Source: an uncultured Bacilli bacterium (GTDB lineage Bacteria; Bacillota_I; Bacilli_A; RF39; UBA660). From it: 64,000 nucleotides of DNA. Under the pieces are notes generated by a model, which was not told where the DNA came from, did no database searches, and saw nothing but the letters and a program-made list of their open reading frames with translations. Location of the stretch: contig CAJUTK010000001.1 of the NCBI GenBank assembly GCA_910589375.1, forward strand, positions 310,001 to 374,000, in the 5' to 3' direction. The translations under genes and the position numbers were made by a program. Each line of letters opens with the position of its first letter. Within the stretch, counting starts at the first letter, position 1. Below, piece by piece: positions 25,029 to 34,065 of this stretch.

Positions 25029-26036
25029 ATGAAAACAATAATAACAGGGGATAGACCAACTGGTAGAATGCATTTAGGACATTACTTTGGGTCTATTCAA
25101 AACAGAGTAAAAATGCAATACGATTATGACACGTATATTTTAATAGCAGATGTTCAAGCTTTGACAGATAATTTTGATAATCCAGATAAAGTTAGAAAGA
25201 GTGTGCATGAATTAGCACTAGATTATTTAGCATCTGGAATTGATCCTAAACATAGTCACATTTATATACAGTCTTTAATTCCTGAAGTAGCAGAGCTAAC
25301 AGTATACTTTTCTAATTTAGTGACTGTATCAAGACTATATAGAAATCCTACTACGAAACATGAAGCTAATCAAAAGGCAGATAAATTTGGGGAGAGTGGC
25401 GAATCTATTACTTATGGATTTTTAGGATATCCAGTAAGTCAGGCTGCTGATATTATTGCCCTTGATGGAGATATAGTTCCTGTTGGGGAGGATCAAGTTC
25501 CTCACATTGAACAGACTCGTGAAATTGCTAGAAAGTTTAATTCTATTTATGGAGAAACGCTTAAAGAACCAGAAGCTGTTTTAAGTGAAACACCTAGAAT
25601 TAAAGGATTAGATGGTAATGAGAAGATGGGAAAAAGTTTAGGAAATGCCATTTATTTAGCGGACTCAGAAGAAGAGATTACTAAGAAAGTAATGAGTGCA
25701 GTTACAGATCCAAGTAAAATCAAAAAAGATGATCCTGCTAATCCAGATATTTGTATGGTTTACTATTATCATAAGTTACTTAAGAATTCTAACTTAGATA
25801 CAGTATGTTCAGAATGTAAAGCAGGAAGTAGAGGCTGTGTTGCTTGTAAAAAAGAACTTATTAAAGTTATGACTGAGTTTTTAGGACCGCTTCAAGAGAG
25901 AAGAAAATACTATGAGGAACACCCTGAAGAGGTAGAACAAATCTTAAAAGAAGGTACTATGGCAGCACGAATTCGTGCACAAGAAGTAATGAAGCGTGTA
26001 CGTAAAAGTATGAAGCTTGACTATTTTGAAGAATAA
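25029..26036 (+). CDS. trpS: Tryptophanyl-tRNA synthetase
   Basis: This 335-residue class I synthetase has TGDRPTGRMHLGHYFGS (HIGH-type signature GHYFG) and EKMGKSLGNAIY (KMSKS type). GYPVSQAADIIAL and VPVGEDQVPHIEQTREIAR are typical TrpRS motifs. A Cys cluster (CSECKAGSRGCVACKK) in the C-terminal part may bind zinc. The enzyme charges tRNA-Trp. Its leader carries a Trp-containing peptide and a hairpin, suggesting control by Trp supply instead of a T-box. Confidence 0.96.
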   Translation: MKTIITGDRPTGRMHLGHYFGSIQNRVKMQYDYDTYILIADVQALTDNFDNPDKVRKSVHELALDYLASGIDPKHSHIYIQSLIPEVAELTVYFSNLVTVSRLYRNPTTKHEANQKADKFGESGESITYGFLGYPVSQAADIIALDGDIVPVGEDQVPHIEQTREIARKFNSIYGETLKEPEAVLSETPRIKGLDGNEKMGKSLGNAIYLADSEEEITKKVMSAVTDPSKIKKDDPANPDICMVYYYHKLLKNSNLDTVCSECKAGSRGCVACKKELIKVMTEFLGPLQERRKYYEEHPEEVEQILKEGTMAARIRAQEVMKRVRKSMKLDYFEE

Positions 26037-26042
26037 TCATAG

Positions 26043-26070
26043 AAAAGTCAATAAATTTATTGACTTTTTT
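26043..26070 (+). terminator. Terminator of trpS
   Basis: A long AT-rich hairpin (AAAAGTCAATAAA / TTTATTGACTTTT) ends in a T tract. Confidence 0.8.
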
Positions 26071-26080
26071 AAGTATTTAT

Positions 26081-26145
26081 AGTACCATTTTAAATGGTAC
26101 ATTTATTAATCCCACATTGAATAAGTTCTGGGAAAACTTATTTTA
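26081..26145 (+). promoter_or_regulatory. Structured leader of rplM-rpsI
   Basis: Two hairpins precede the rplM ribosome binding site. GTACCATTT / AAATGGTAC lies at 26082-26100, and AATAAGTT / AACTTATT lies at 26120-26142 with a 7-base loop. Ribosomal protein L13 leaders that bind L13 for autoregulation are known from Bacilli, and this is the right place for one. I cannot confirm that it matches that family. Confidence 0.4.
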
Positions 26146-26169
26146 TGTAAAGGAGAAAGGAAAATTGTT

Positions 26170-26607
26170 ATGATGAAGAATTCATACATGCAAAAGAAAG
26201 AAGAAGTAGTTCGTAACTGGTATGTTATTGACGCTGAGGGAATTTCTCTTGGACGTTTAGCTGCTAAAGTTGCTAATGTACTTCGTGGTAAGCATAAACC
26301 AACTTATACTCCACATGTTGATTGCGGAGACTTCGTAGTTGTAGTAAATGCTTCAAAAGTTAATCTAACAGGAAACAAAATGACAGATAAGATTTATTAT
26401 GATCATAGTGGTTATACTGGAGGATTAAGAGAAAGAACTGCTAAAGAAATGATTGAAAATTATCCAGTTGAGATGGTAGAAAGAGCTGTTAAAGGTATGC
26501 TACCAAAAACAAGATTAGGACGTCAAATGTATAAAAAATTATTTGTTTATGAAGGTTCAGAACATCCACATATGGCTCAAAAGCCAGAAAAGATGGAAGT
26601 TAAATAG
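26170..26607 (+). CDS. rplM: 50S ribosomal protein L13
   Basis: This 145-residue protein has WYVIDAEGISLGRLAAKVAN, LRGKHKPTYTPHVDCGDFVV (each 20 residues) and AVKGMLPKTRLGRQMYKKL, all L13. It is needed early in large-subunit assembly. The first of two adjacent ATGs was chosen (8 bases after AAGGA); the second at 26173 is equally possible. Confidence 0.96.
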   Translation: MMKNSYMQKKEEVVRNWYVIDAEGISLGRLAAKVANVLRGKHKPTYTPHVDCGDFVVVVNASKVNLTGNKMTDKIYYDHSGYTGGLRERTAKEMIENYPVEMVERAVKGMLPKTRLGRQMYKKLFVYEGSEHPHMAQKPEKMEVK

Positions 26608-26618
26608 GGAGGGTTTAC

Positions 26619-27029
26619 ATGGCAAAAATATTTACAGGTACAGGTAGAAGAAAATCTTCAGTAGCTCAAGTTAAAATGACTGCTGGAAGTGGAAAAATTA
26701 CTGTTAATGGTAAAGATGTTCATGAGTTTATGCCTTATGAAACTTACGTAATGGATTTAATGCAACCTTTAGTTGCAACAAATAATGAAAAAACATTTGA
26801 TATTGAAGTAAAAGTTAATGGTGGTGGAGCTAGTGGACAAACTGGAGCAATCCGTTTAGGAATCACACGAGCTTTACTAGAGTACGATTCTGCTAATGAA
26901 GGTAATGAAGATAGCTATAGAAAAATTTTAAAAAGAGCTGGATTTGTTACTAGAGATTCAAGAGCTAAAGAACGTAAAAAACCAGGTCTTAAAGCAGCGC
27001 GTCGCGCGCCACAGTTCTCAAAAAGATAA
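26619..27029 (+). CDS. rpsI: 30S ribosomal protein S9
   Basis: This 136-residue protein begins with the S9 pattern GTGRRKSSVAQVKMTAGSGK and ends ERKKPGLKAARRAPQFSKR, whose C-terminal Arg touches the P-site tRNA anticodon. It is paired with rplM as usual. A terminator follows. Confidence 0.97.
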   Translation: MAKIFTGTGRRKSSVAQVKMTAGSGKITVNGKDVHEFMPYETYVMDLMQPLVATNNEKTFDIEVKVNGGGASGQTGAIRLGITRALLEYDSANEGNEDSYRKILKRAGFVTRDSRAKERKKPGLKAARRAPQFSKR

Positions 27030-27048
27030 AAGTCAATACAGTTCATAT

Positions 27049-27078
27049 ACCTTGGAAACTTTGTTTTCAAGGTTTTTT
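27049..27078 (+). terminator. Terminator of rplM-rpsI
   Basis: ACCTTGGAAAC and GTTTTCAAGGT form an 11-bp stem with one G-T pair and a 3-base loop, followed by T residues. Confidence 0.85.
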
Positions 27079-27206
27079 CTTGCATAAAATAGGGAAAAAG
27101 GAAAAAATAAAAAATGAATTCATAAGAAAAATGTAGAAAAAAAGGATAACATATGTTAAAATATGATTAGATAGAATAATAAGTAGAATCCGTGGGGTGT
27201 GATGAA

Positions 27207-28799
27207 ATGGTAAAATATGAACGTTTAGGATTAGCAAATGCGATAGAAAAGTTTTTATCAATTAAGCAAAAAGAAAATGCTAAAAGTATAAGAAAGGCTG
27301 TCCGCAGAAAAAAAAGAAAAGATATATCTTTAGGTGAACGCATAGCATCTATTTTTGATTTGCACTTTCATAAATCTAAAGCGATTGATATAGCTGATTT
27401 GGTGAAGTCTTTTAAAGAGTTTAATACTGTTAATAATCTTTATGTATTTCCTGATGAGTTAAAAACTGATATGGAATACATTGGCTCTAGAATTATGAGC
27501 TCTGATTTTAACGAACTAACCGCATCTATTAATTATGCTTTAGTACAAGCTAATGATGCAGTGAGAAAAGATTTAGATCGTAAGAATGAAAAACTTCTTA
27601 GGTCTTTAAAAAAGTCAAAATTAGAAGCAAAAAATATCGTTTACTTTGAAGAAGGAAGACCTATTAATGCATCATTAGAAGCAGGGCTTATTCATTTAGG
27701 AAATCAAAAACTTATGAAGTTAAATTCTGCCGAACAAAGTAGAATTGTTCATTTTAATACTTCATGGGCTGAGGGAGAAGAAGTTCCACTTTCTGAAGCA
27801 GAACAATATTTAGTAGAAATAGAAGATATGCTTAGAAAAGGAGAAATCCAAGAAAGCGATATCACTAAGAATATTAAAGAAATTCGTGAAGCTTTGAGAA
27901 GAAGAACGAAACTAGATGATTTAAGTGCTAAAATATGGAAAATTATGAATACTCTTCAAAGAGAGGGAAGAGATAATGATATCGATTTTTCTAAGGCTTA
28001 TAAAATATTGAAAACCATCTATGAAAGATGTAGAAGACAAATAACAAGTTGTGATGATTATTTAAGTAAATTTGACTTTGCTACATTACAAGAAAAGATT
28101 ACTTGGGTTAGAGAAAAAAGAGAACAAGAAGCATGGGTACAAGCTCATTTAGAAACTTTGAATCAAGTGGAGGAAATAACACCAAGAAATCCACAAGTAG
28201 TAGCGCAAATTAAGAAAAGTAATCAAATTACTATGGAAGCAAAGAAAGCATTACGCCATATGGCTTTTCATGAATTGCAATTAAGTGGTAAGTTTTCTCA
28301 TAGCTCACATCTATATGTAGGTGATGTTAAAGAAGGAGTTATCCTATATAGTCCTGTCGGTGAAGAGGAACAAGAAAAATTAGTTCGTCAAAAAATTGAT
28401 GAAATGATAACAATTTCTACACAAACTCCTGAGGAAAGGGCAGTAAGCTATTTGAATAGCAAAAGTGCTGGCAATATGACATTAGAAGATTTAGCGTCTA
28501 GCGAATTATCTGGATATAGTGCTTCTTTTGAAGATGACTCTTATACTTTTGATGTAGCTGGAGTAAGAGAAATTAAGTCTCTAATAGATGCTCAAAGAAT
28601 GAAAAAAGCAACTGCTATTTGTAGAGAGTATATGAAATATAGGGCTTCTGTGAAAGGTGCAGATACAGTTACTTTCTCAGAATATGCTAGAACCGTATAT
28701 TTACAAGAAAATATGGATTTATCTATGGTTGATAAAAATATACGTGATATGGATTTAGCCCTTGTTGCAGAAGAACAAAAAGCAGGAAAAGTAATTTAG
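27207..28799 (+). CDS. Hypothetical protein, helical
   Basis: I do not recognise this 530-residue protein. It has no signal peptide or membrane span. It is highly charged and mostly helical, with Lys/Arg-rich N-terminal segments (KAVRRKKRKD) and a likely coiled coil in the middle (residues ~230-380). The last third contains a Thr/Ser-rich acidic part. A GTG at 27192 is in frame; the ATG at 27207 follows GGGGTGTGATGAA. It and the next two genes form a block of unrecognised genes beside the conserved rplM-rpsI. Confidence 0.7.
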   Translation: MVKYERLGLANAIEKFLSIKQKENAKSIRKAVRRKKRKDISLGERIASIFDLHFHKSKAIDIADLVKSFKEFNTVNNLYVFPDELKTDMEYIGSRIMSSDFNELTASINYALVQANDAVRKDLDRKNEKLLRSLKKSKLEAKNIVYFEEGRPINASLEAGLIHLGNQKLMKLNSAEQSRIVHFNTSWAEGEEVPLSEAEQYLVEIEDMLRKGEIQESDITKNIKEIREALRRRTKLDDLSAKIWKIMNTLQREGRDNDIDFSKAYKILKTIYERCRRQITSCDDYLSKFDFATLQEKITWVREKREQEAWVQAHLETLNQVEEITPRNPQVVAQIKKSNQITMEAKKALRHMAFHELQLSGKFSHSSHLYVGDVKEGVILYSPVGEEEQEKLVRQKIDEMITISTQTPEERAVSYLNSKSAGNMTLEDLASSELSGYSASFEDDSYTFDVAGVREIKSLIDAQRMKKATAICREYMKYRASVKGADTVTFSEYARTVYLQENMDLSMVDKNIRDMDLALVAEEQKAGKVI

Positions 28800-28803
28800 G
28801 AAC

Positions 28804-28833
28804 AAAACCTTGAAATTTATTTTCAAGGTTTTA
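28804..28833 (+). terminator. Terminator
   Basis: AAAACCTTGAAA and TTTCAAGGTTTT form a perfect 12-bp stem with a 5-base loop. The core resembles the rpsI terminator stem 1.7 kb upstream. Confidence 0.8.
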
Positions 28834-28902
28834 TTATACACAATTATGTGCATAATTTTTATTCCTAAAAAAATAAGTAGATAAAAAAATTAGTAGTCGT
28901 GA

Positions 28903-28908
28903 TATAAT
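28903..28908 (+). promoter_or_regulatory. -10 box of the 28924 gene
   Basis: TATAAT is followed after 5 bases by TGGTGATAGT and the ATG at 28924, leaving a 5' leader of only about ten bases. Confidence 0.55.
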
Positions 28909-28923
28909 AGAATTGGTGATAGT

Positions 28924-30510
28924 ATGAAGCTAAGTGATTTTCTAGCGCCAGAAGAACTATTTCACCCTAATGTCTTTTATGAGGGAGAATGGTTATTAGG
29001 TGGGGAGTATTCTCCTACTTGTATGAATACAGACTATTTATTATTAAATGCTAAAGGAACTAGCGAAAATAATGCTTATATGGAATTTCTGGAGCAAAAT
29101 TATTTTAGACCACTAGCAGATATTTTAAATTCTAAAAGTATAGCTAGAAAATTTTTCCCTAAGATAGCTCTTACAGTAGATGATAAAGAAGGTAGACGTG
29201 TTGTACGATTTTCTATGGGAGTATTTATCATGGAACAGATTAGCGGTCTTTTTGGATCTAATGACATGGAACAAAGATTTAGTGAGTTTGTAGAACAATC
29301 CACAACTTTAAACGAGTATCCTGCTTATTTAAAACAATTATTACGTGAAGATAGAAAAATATTTACGGATATTAAAAATAATCGGATAAAGTCTCCTCAT
29401 TATGGTAGACTTTATCAGATATACTTAGATTACATTAGATATTCTAATAGTCAGATGTCCTTTACGGAATTCCTAGACGGAAGAATATCAGGAACGACAA
29501 AACTTATTGTAGCTACTAGATATTATCCAAATTTCTTTGCAAAAGAAGTTCCAACAGATGCCTTATTAGAAGCCTTTGATTATGACAAATTTTGTTTAGT
29601 TGCTGCTAGAAGTGCTTTAGACTGTTGTAAGACTACAGAAGAAAGAGAAAATAAGGTAGATAATTCTATTGGTTATGTTAGATTATATTTAGATGCAGTA
29701 GAAAAGTTAAAGACTTTTATTCCTAATTATAATCCTCTTATGGTGACTTTAGATGAAAAAGGAAAAAAGAAGGCTGTTAGAGTAGAAGATATTAGTCGGG
29801 AATATCAAGCTTTACTTGCTAGACATCCAGAGTTTTTATTTATTATGATTAGTAATAATGAGGTTTCTAATTTGCTAAAAAGGAAGGGAATAAAGGAAGA
29901 TACTATTGAAACTTTTGATTTTAGTAATAAAGAAAATCATGCTACTTTAGAGCTTATTATAAAAGACTTGAGAGAAAATCGTGAATTAGCAGCAGAATGG
30001 GATTTTATTAGAAAAGGATCCTCAGAATCTGTAGAACATTTATCATTTTCACCAAATTATCAAAATCGGACACTGCCAGAAGATGAGAGAATAAGAAGAA
30101 TGGTTGTTGGCCGTGAATATTTAGAAAATAGTGATTATGTATATAAAATCTATGGAATTCATAAATTTCAGGGTTATATTGGTTATATTTACGCTAATGG
30201 AACTGTTATTTTTGAAAAATATTACGAAAATATACAAACAAAAAAGGTCGCTTCCTCTTCAGCTACTTACGTAATGGGTTTAAATAATTTTATGGAATTG
30301 TCAAAGTTAAGTAAAACAGAAATTATTAGAATGATTCATAGAGATAGTAGTGCTAATGTTAGAAGGATTTTTCATAGAGAAGATATGGATCGTTGGAAAA
30401 GTGATATTAGAAGAGTAATAGAAGGAACTGATTATAGTGCTGAAGTAATAGACTACATTGATTCTTTAGTGTCTAATAGGGAGCTTAAAAAAAGTGGGGT
30501 GAAATCATGA
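28924..30510 (+). CDS. Hypothetical protein
   Basis: I do not recognise this 528-residue protein. It appears soluble and begins MKLSDFLAPEELFHPNVFYE. Residues ~395-450 look like a beta-rich domain (YKIYGIHKFQGYIGYIYANG), while the rest is largely helical with many Arg/Lys/Glu. It overlaps the next gene by 4 bases (ATGA), so the two are translated together and probably work together. Confidence 0.72.
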   Translation: MKLSDFLAPEELFHPNVFYEGEWLLGGEYSPTCMNTDYLLLNAKGTSENNAYMEFLEQNYFRPLADILNSKSIARKFFPKIALTVDDKEGRRVVRFSMGVFIMEQISGLFGSNDMEQRFSEFVEQSTTLNEYPAYLKQLLREDRKIFTDIKNNRIKSPHYGRLYQIYLDYIRYSNSQMSFTEFLDGRISGTTKLIVATRYYPNFFAKEVPTDALLEAFDYDKFCLVAARSALDCCKTTEERENKVDNSIGYVRLYLDAVEKLKTFIPNYNPLMVTLDEKGKKKAVRVEDISREYQALLARHPEFLFIMISNNEVSNLLKRKGIKEDTIETFDFSNKENHATLELIIKDLRENRELAAEWDFIRKGSSESVEHLSFSPNYQNRTLPEDERIRRMVVGREYLENSDYVYKIYGIHKFQGYIGYIYANGTVIFEKYYENIQTKKVASSSATYVMGLNNFMELSKLSKTEIIRMIHRDSSANVRRIFHREDMDRWKSDIRRVIEGTDYSAEVIDYIDSLVSNRELKKSGVKS

Positions 30511-30971
30511 ACTTAGAAAATTATCTACTAGAGAGGGTTTTATCTGAGAAAGCTGTGATTGATGAGCTCCTACGTATTGATAACTCTATTCAAAAGACAA
30601 ACTATACTTATGAAATGTTTCTAGATAAAATAAAAGGAATTCCTAAGTTATCTCTTGCTTTAGAAGAACCTTGTAACTTTTTAACAGATGGAGATCCAGA
30701 TACTGTTTATAGAGTTCTAATAAGCTCTACTAATATTAGAAAATTACATATTAATAGGAGTTTTGTCGCCATGAATAAATGGCTAGTAGAAAGAACAAAA
30801 GAGTATTATCAAGAAAATGGAATAGAGTTTAGCTTCTATTTAGATATAGAAAGGCCCTATGTAAATTATATTGAAGAAAATATAGGTATTATTCTTTATG
30901 GATTTAAAGAATTTGTGATAGGAATGAAAGAAGTTTTAGAAGAGAAGAACATGTTAGCAATTGAAAAATAG
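30507..30971 (+). CDS. Hypothetical protein coupled to the gene before it
   Basis: I do not recognise this 154-residue protein, MNLENYLLERVLSEKAVIDE onward. It is soluble and mixed alpha/beta, with a C-terminal hydrophobic segment IGIILYGFKEFVIGM. GGGGTGAAATC precedes its ATG, which overlaps the upstream stop. It is followed 15 bases later by the FabG-like gene. Confidence 0.68.
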   Translation: MNLENYLLERVLSEKAVIDELLRIDNSIQKTNYTYEMFLDKIKGIPKLSLALEEPCNFLTDGDPDTVYRVLISSTNIRKLHINRSFVAMNKWLVERTKEYYQENGIEFSFYLDIERPYVNYIEENIGIILYGFKEFVIGMKEVLEEKNMLAIEK

Positions 30972-30985
30972 AAAGAAGGTATTAT

Positions 30986-31729
30986 ATGTTAGAAAATAAA
31001 GTTGCTATTATAACAGGAGGAACTAGAGGGATTGGCTATGCGATTGCAAAAGTTTATGCGCAAAACAAAGCTACAGTAGTCATTCTTGGCTCTAGAGAGG
31101 AAAGTGTATCTAAGGCATTAGAAAAAATGCATGTAGATGTACCTAACGCTCAAGTTTCAGGATATTATCCTAATTTATGTAATGAAGCAGAAATTGAAGA
31201 GACTTTTAGAAAAGTTCATGATCAATATGGACATATTGATATTTTAGTAAATAATGCGGGAGTATCTGCAAGAGATAGAATTTATGATTATAAAGTAGAA
31301 GATTTTGAAAAAACAATTGATTTAAATGTTAATGCTGTATTTGTTTGTTCAAAGGTGGCTTCTAAATATATGAAAGAACAAGGTGGTGGAGTAATTTTAA
31401 ATACAAGCTCTATGGTAAGTATTTACGGTCAACCATCAGGTTCTGCATATCCTACTAGTAAGTTTGCTGTTAATGGTCTTACAAAGTCTTTAGCACGTGA
31501 ACTTGGACGTGATAACATTCGTGTTAATGCAGTAGCTCCTGGTGTAACAAATACAGATATGGTATCAGCACTTCCAAAAGAAGTAATTGAGCCATTAATT
31601 AAAACAATTCCACTTGGAAGAGTTGGGGAACCTGAAGATGTTGCTAATGCATTCTTATTCTTAGCAAGTGATTTAGCTTCTTATATTACTGGTGTTGTAT
31701 TATCAGTAGATGGGGCTGCAATGAGTTAG
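30986..31729 (+). CDS. Short-chain dehydrogenase, FabG-like
   Basis: This 247-residue classical SDR has the NADP-binding TGGTRGIGYAIA, NNAGVSARD, the catalytic Ser (ILNTSSM), Tyr and Lys (SAYPTSKFAV), and VAPGVTNTDM. It resembles 3-oxoacyl-ACP reductase (fatty acid synthesis), but no other fab genes are near, so another substrate is possible. GAAAGAAGG precedes the start. Confidence 0.85.
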   Translation: MLENKVAIITGGTRGIGYAIAKVYAQNKATVVILGSREESVSKALEKMHVDVPNAQVSGYYPNLCNEAEIEETFRKVHDQYGHIDILVNNAGVSARDRIYDYKVEDFEKTIDLNVNAVFVCSKVASKYMKEQGGGVILNTSSMVSIYGQPSGSAYPTSKFAVNGLTKSLARELGRDNIRVNAVAPGVTNTDMVSALPKEVIEPLIKTIPLGRVGEPEDVANAFLFLASDLASYITGVVLSVDGAAMS

Positions 31730-31730
31730 A

Positions 31731-31758
31731 GATACTTAGTATCCCTTTTCTTTTTTTT
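31731..31758 (+). terminator. Terminator of the SDR gene
   Basis: GATAC and GTATC form a 5-bp stem with a TTA loop, followed by a long pyrimidine/T run. Confidence 0.5.
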
Positions 31759-31790
31759 ATGATATACTAATAAACGAAAGAGGGAAGTTT

Positions 31791-32663
31791 ATGCTTAGAG
31801 TTAGTAATGAATGGATAGATTATGAGTGTTTAGATGCAGGAAATGGGGAAAAATTAGAACGTTGGAAAGACGTTATTTTAAGGCGTCCTGACCCACAGGC
31901 TATGTGGCCACTATTAGAGCAAGATAGTACTTGGAAGAATGCAGATGGTCATTATTTTAGAAGTAATCAAGGTGGAGGACATTGGGAGTTTTCAAAACAG
32001 TTACCAGAGTATTGGACCGTAAATTATAAGAATTTAACATTCAAAGTAAGTCCTACTAATTTTAAACATACAGGTTTATTTCCAGAACAAGCAACTAATT
32101 GGGATTTTATGATGGAAAAAATCAAAAATAGTAATCGTCCTATTACTGTATTAAATTTATTTGCATATACAGGAGGAGCTACTATGGCATGTGCTAGTGC
32201 AGGAGCTATAGAAGTTGTTCATGTAGATGCTTCAAAAGGAATGACAGAATGGGCAAAAGAAAATCAAAGATTAAGTGGATTAGAAGATTGTAAGATACGA
32301 TTTATTGTAGATGATTGTTTAAAGTTTGTTGAAAGAGAAGCTCGTCGTGGTAGAAAATATGACGTTATTATTATGGATCCTCCTAGTTATGGAAGGGGCC
32401 CTAATGGAGAAGTGTGGAAGTTTGAACACAATATTCATAATCTAATTATGTCTTGTATGAAAATACTAAGTGATAAACCATTATTCTTTTTAATTAACTC
32501 TTATACAACTGGTATTTCTAGTACAGTACTTTATAATATTTTAAAGACTACTATGGAACCCAAATATAAAGGCGTAGTAGATGCTGGAGAAGTAGGCCTT
32601 TCTATTACTAAAAATAATATGGTATTACCATGTGGAATTTATGGAAGATGGCAAGATGAATAA
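31791..32663 (+). CDS. RlmI-like class I SAM-dependent methyltransferase
   Basis: This 290-residue protein follows the COG1092 family. It has VLNLFAYTGGATMACASAGA (SAM-binding motif I), VVHVDASKGM (motif II), VDDCLKFVEREARRG, and the catalytic-type MDPPSYGRGPNG. Family members methylate cytosine C5 in 23S rRNA. The N-terminal part differs from full RlmI and the usual PUA domain is not evident. It overlaps the RluA-like gene by 8 bases, fitting a joint rRNA-modification role. Confidence 0.85.
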   Translation: MLRVSNEWIDYECLDAGNGEKLERWKDVILRRPDPQAMWPLLEQDSTWKNADGHYFRSNQGGGHWEFSKQLPEYWTVNYKNLTFKVSPTNFKHTGLFPEQATNWDFMMEKIKNSNRPITVLNLFAYTGGATMACASAGAIEVVHVDASKGMTEWAKENQRLSGLEDCKIRFIVDDCLKFVEREARRGRKYDVIIMDPPSYGRGPNGEVWKFEHNIHNLIMSCMKILSDKPLFFLINSYTTGISSTVLYNILKTTMEPKYKGVVDAGEVGLSITKNNMVLPCGIYGRWQDE

Positions 32664-33309
32664 TATTTTATATGAAGATAATCACATTATTATAGTAGAA
32701 AAAAAGATTAATATTCCAGTTCAAGAAGATGAAAGCAAAGATAAAGACTTATTAACGATAATCAAAGAATATTTAAAAGAAAAATATAATAAGCCTGGAA
32801 ATGTTTATTTAGGACTTATTCATAGACTAGATAGGCCTGTTGGTGGAGTAATGGTATTTGCAAAAACTAGTAAGGCAGCATCTCGCTTAAGTGAACAGAT
32901 GCGTATTCATCAAATTGAAAAGAAATATTATGCTGTAATAGAAGGTACATTAAAAGAAAAAGATACATATATTGATAAACTATATAAAGATACGAAATTA
33001 AATAAAGTAACAGTCGATAATAGGGGAAAAGAAGCCATTTTAAGCTACGAAAAAGTAAAAACGTATAAAGGGTATACTTTAGCCGATATTACACTTAAAA
33101 CAGGTCGTAGTCATCAAATAAGGGTACAATTTAGTAGTAGAGGAACTCCTCTTTATGGAGATCAGAAATATAATCCTAATTCTAAGGTAGGAGAACAGAT
33201 AGCACTTTATTCTTATTATCTATCTTTTTATCATCCTACTACGAAAGAAAAAATGGAATTTAGTTTACCTTTACCAGACAGAAACCCATTTAGTTATTTT
33301 AAAGATTAA
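32656..33309 (+). CDS. RluA-family rRNA/tRNA pseudouridine synthase
   Basis: This 217-residue enzyme has the RluA catalytic motif LIHRLDRPVGGVMVFAKT (Asp in HRLDR), ADITLKTGRSHQIRVQF and GTPLYGDQKY. It lacks an S4 domain. Starts at 32632 and 32641 are in frame; 32656 was chosen because GGAAGATGG precedes it. It overlaps the methyltransferase gene, so both are likely co-translated. Confidence 0.87.
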   Translation: MNNILYEDNHIIIVEKKINIPVQEDESKDKDLLTIIKEYLKEKYNKPGNVYLGLIHRLDRPVGGVMVFAKTSKAASRLSEQMRIHQIEKKYYAVIEGTLKEKDTYIDKLYKDTKLNKVTVDNRGKEAILSYEKVKTYKGYTLADITLKTGRSHQIRVQFSSRGTPLYGDQKYNPNSKVGEQIALYSYYLSFYHPTTKEKMEFSLPLPDRNPFSYFKD

Positions 33310-33318
33310 GGAGTAGTT

Positions 33319-33972
33319 ATGAAGAAGTGGTTTGTAGTAGTTATTATATTATTTTTATCTCCAATTGGAGTAGATGCAAGAAGAGGCTGTTGTTCTCGCC
33401 ATGGTGGAGTTGCAGGTTGTAATGCAAATGGTAGACAAATATGTAATGATGGAACGTTGAGCCCAACTTGTACTTGTACACCTCCTGTTATTTATGGATG
33501 TACAGATAGTAGTGCGAAAAATTATAATCCAAATGCTAATAGAAATAATGGAAAATGTATTTATTACGTAAAAGGATGTACCGATAAAAATTGTATTAAT
33601 TATAATGCTAAAGCAGAAAAAGATGATGGTAGCTGTATTAAAAAAGTTTTAGGATGTACTAATAAGGAAGCATTAAATTATGATTCCAAAGCAAATACGG
33701 ATGACGGCAGTTGTATTAAGCGGATAGAAGGATGTATGGATAACATGGCTATTAACTATAATAAAGATGCGAATGTAGAGGATTATAGTTGTGTGTACCC
33801 AAAAGAAGATGATAAGCAGGAGGATAGGAAAAGTTTGAATGTATCAAAAGGGACTTCTAAAAGCATAAAATCTAGTGAGAAAGAAAAGACAAGTGATGAG
33901 GAAACAGGTTCTGCTATTGTAGGAGTAGCGGGATATTTTGTTATCAAGAAAAAGAAAAAATTATCAAAATAA
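33319..33972 (+). CDS. Secreted Cys-repeat protein with C-terminal membrane segment
   Basis: This 217-residue protein has a signal peptide (residues 1-20), a Cys-rich segment, then four tandem repeats of the GCTDxxAxNYNxxAxxDDGSC type (~residues 57-157). These occur widely in bacterial surface proteins. A Ser/Lys/Glu-rich linker and a short hydrophobic segment with a Lys tail (GSAIVGVAGYFVIKKKKK) follow, a likely membrane anchor. It is probably exposed at the cell surface. Function unknown. Confidence 0.75.
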   Translation: MKKWFVVVIILFLSPIGVDARRGCCSRHGGVAGCNANGRQICNDGTLSPTCTCTPPVIYGCTDSSAKNYNPNANRNNGKCIYYVKGCTDKNCINYNAKAEKDDGSCIKKVLGCTNKEALNYDSKANTDDGSCIKRIEGCMDNMAINYNKDANVEDYSCVYPKEDDKQEDRKSLNVSKGTSKSIKSSEKEKTSDEETGSAIVGVAGYFVIKKKKKLSK

Positions 33973-33986
33973 TAATGGTATGCAAT

Positions 33987-34012
33987 AAAAAGAGGAAACA
34001 TCCTCTTTTTTT
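33987..34012 (+). terminator. Terminator
   Basis: AAAAAGAGGA and TCCTCTTTTT form a 10-bp stem with an AACA loop and a T tail. Confidence 0.9.
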
Positions 34013-34065
34013 ATGAATAGAGTTCTTTCTAAATTCTCCTTTCATATAGTAGAATAGGTGATACT

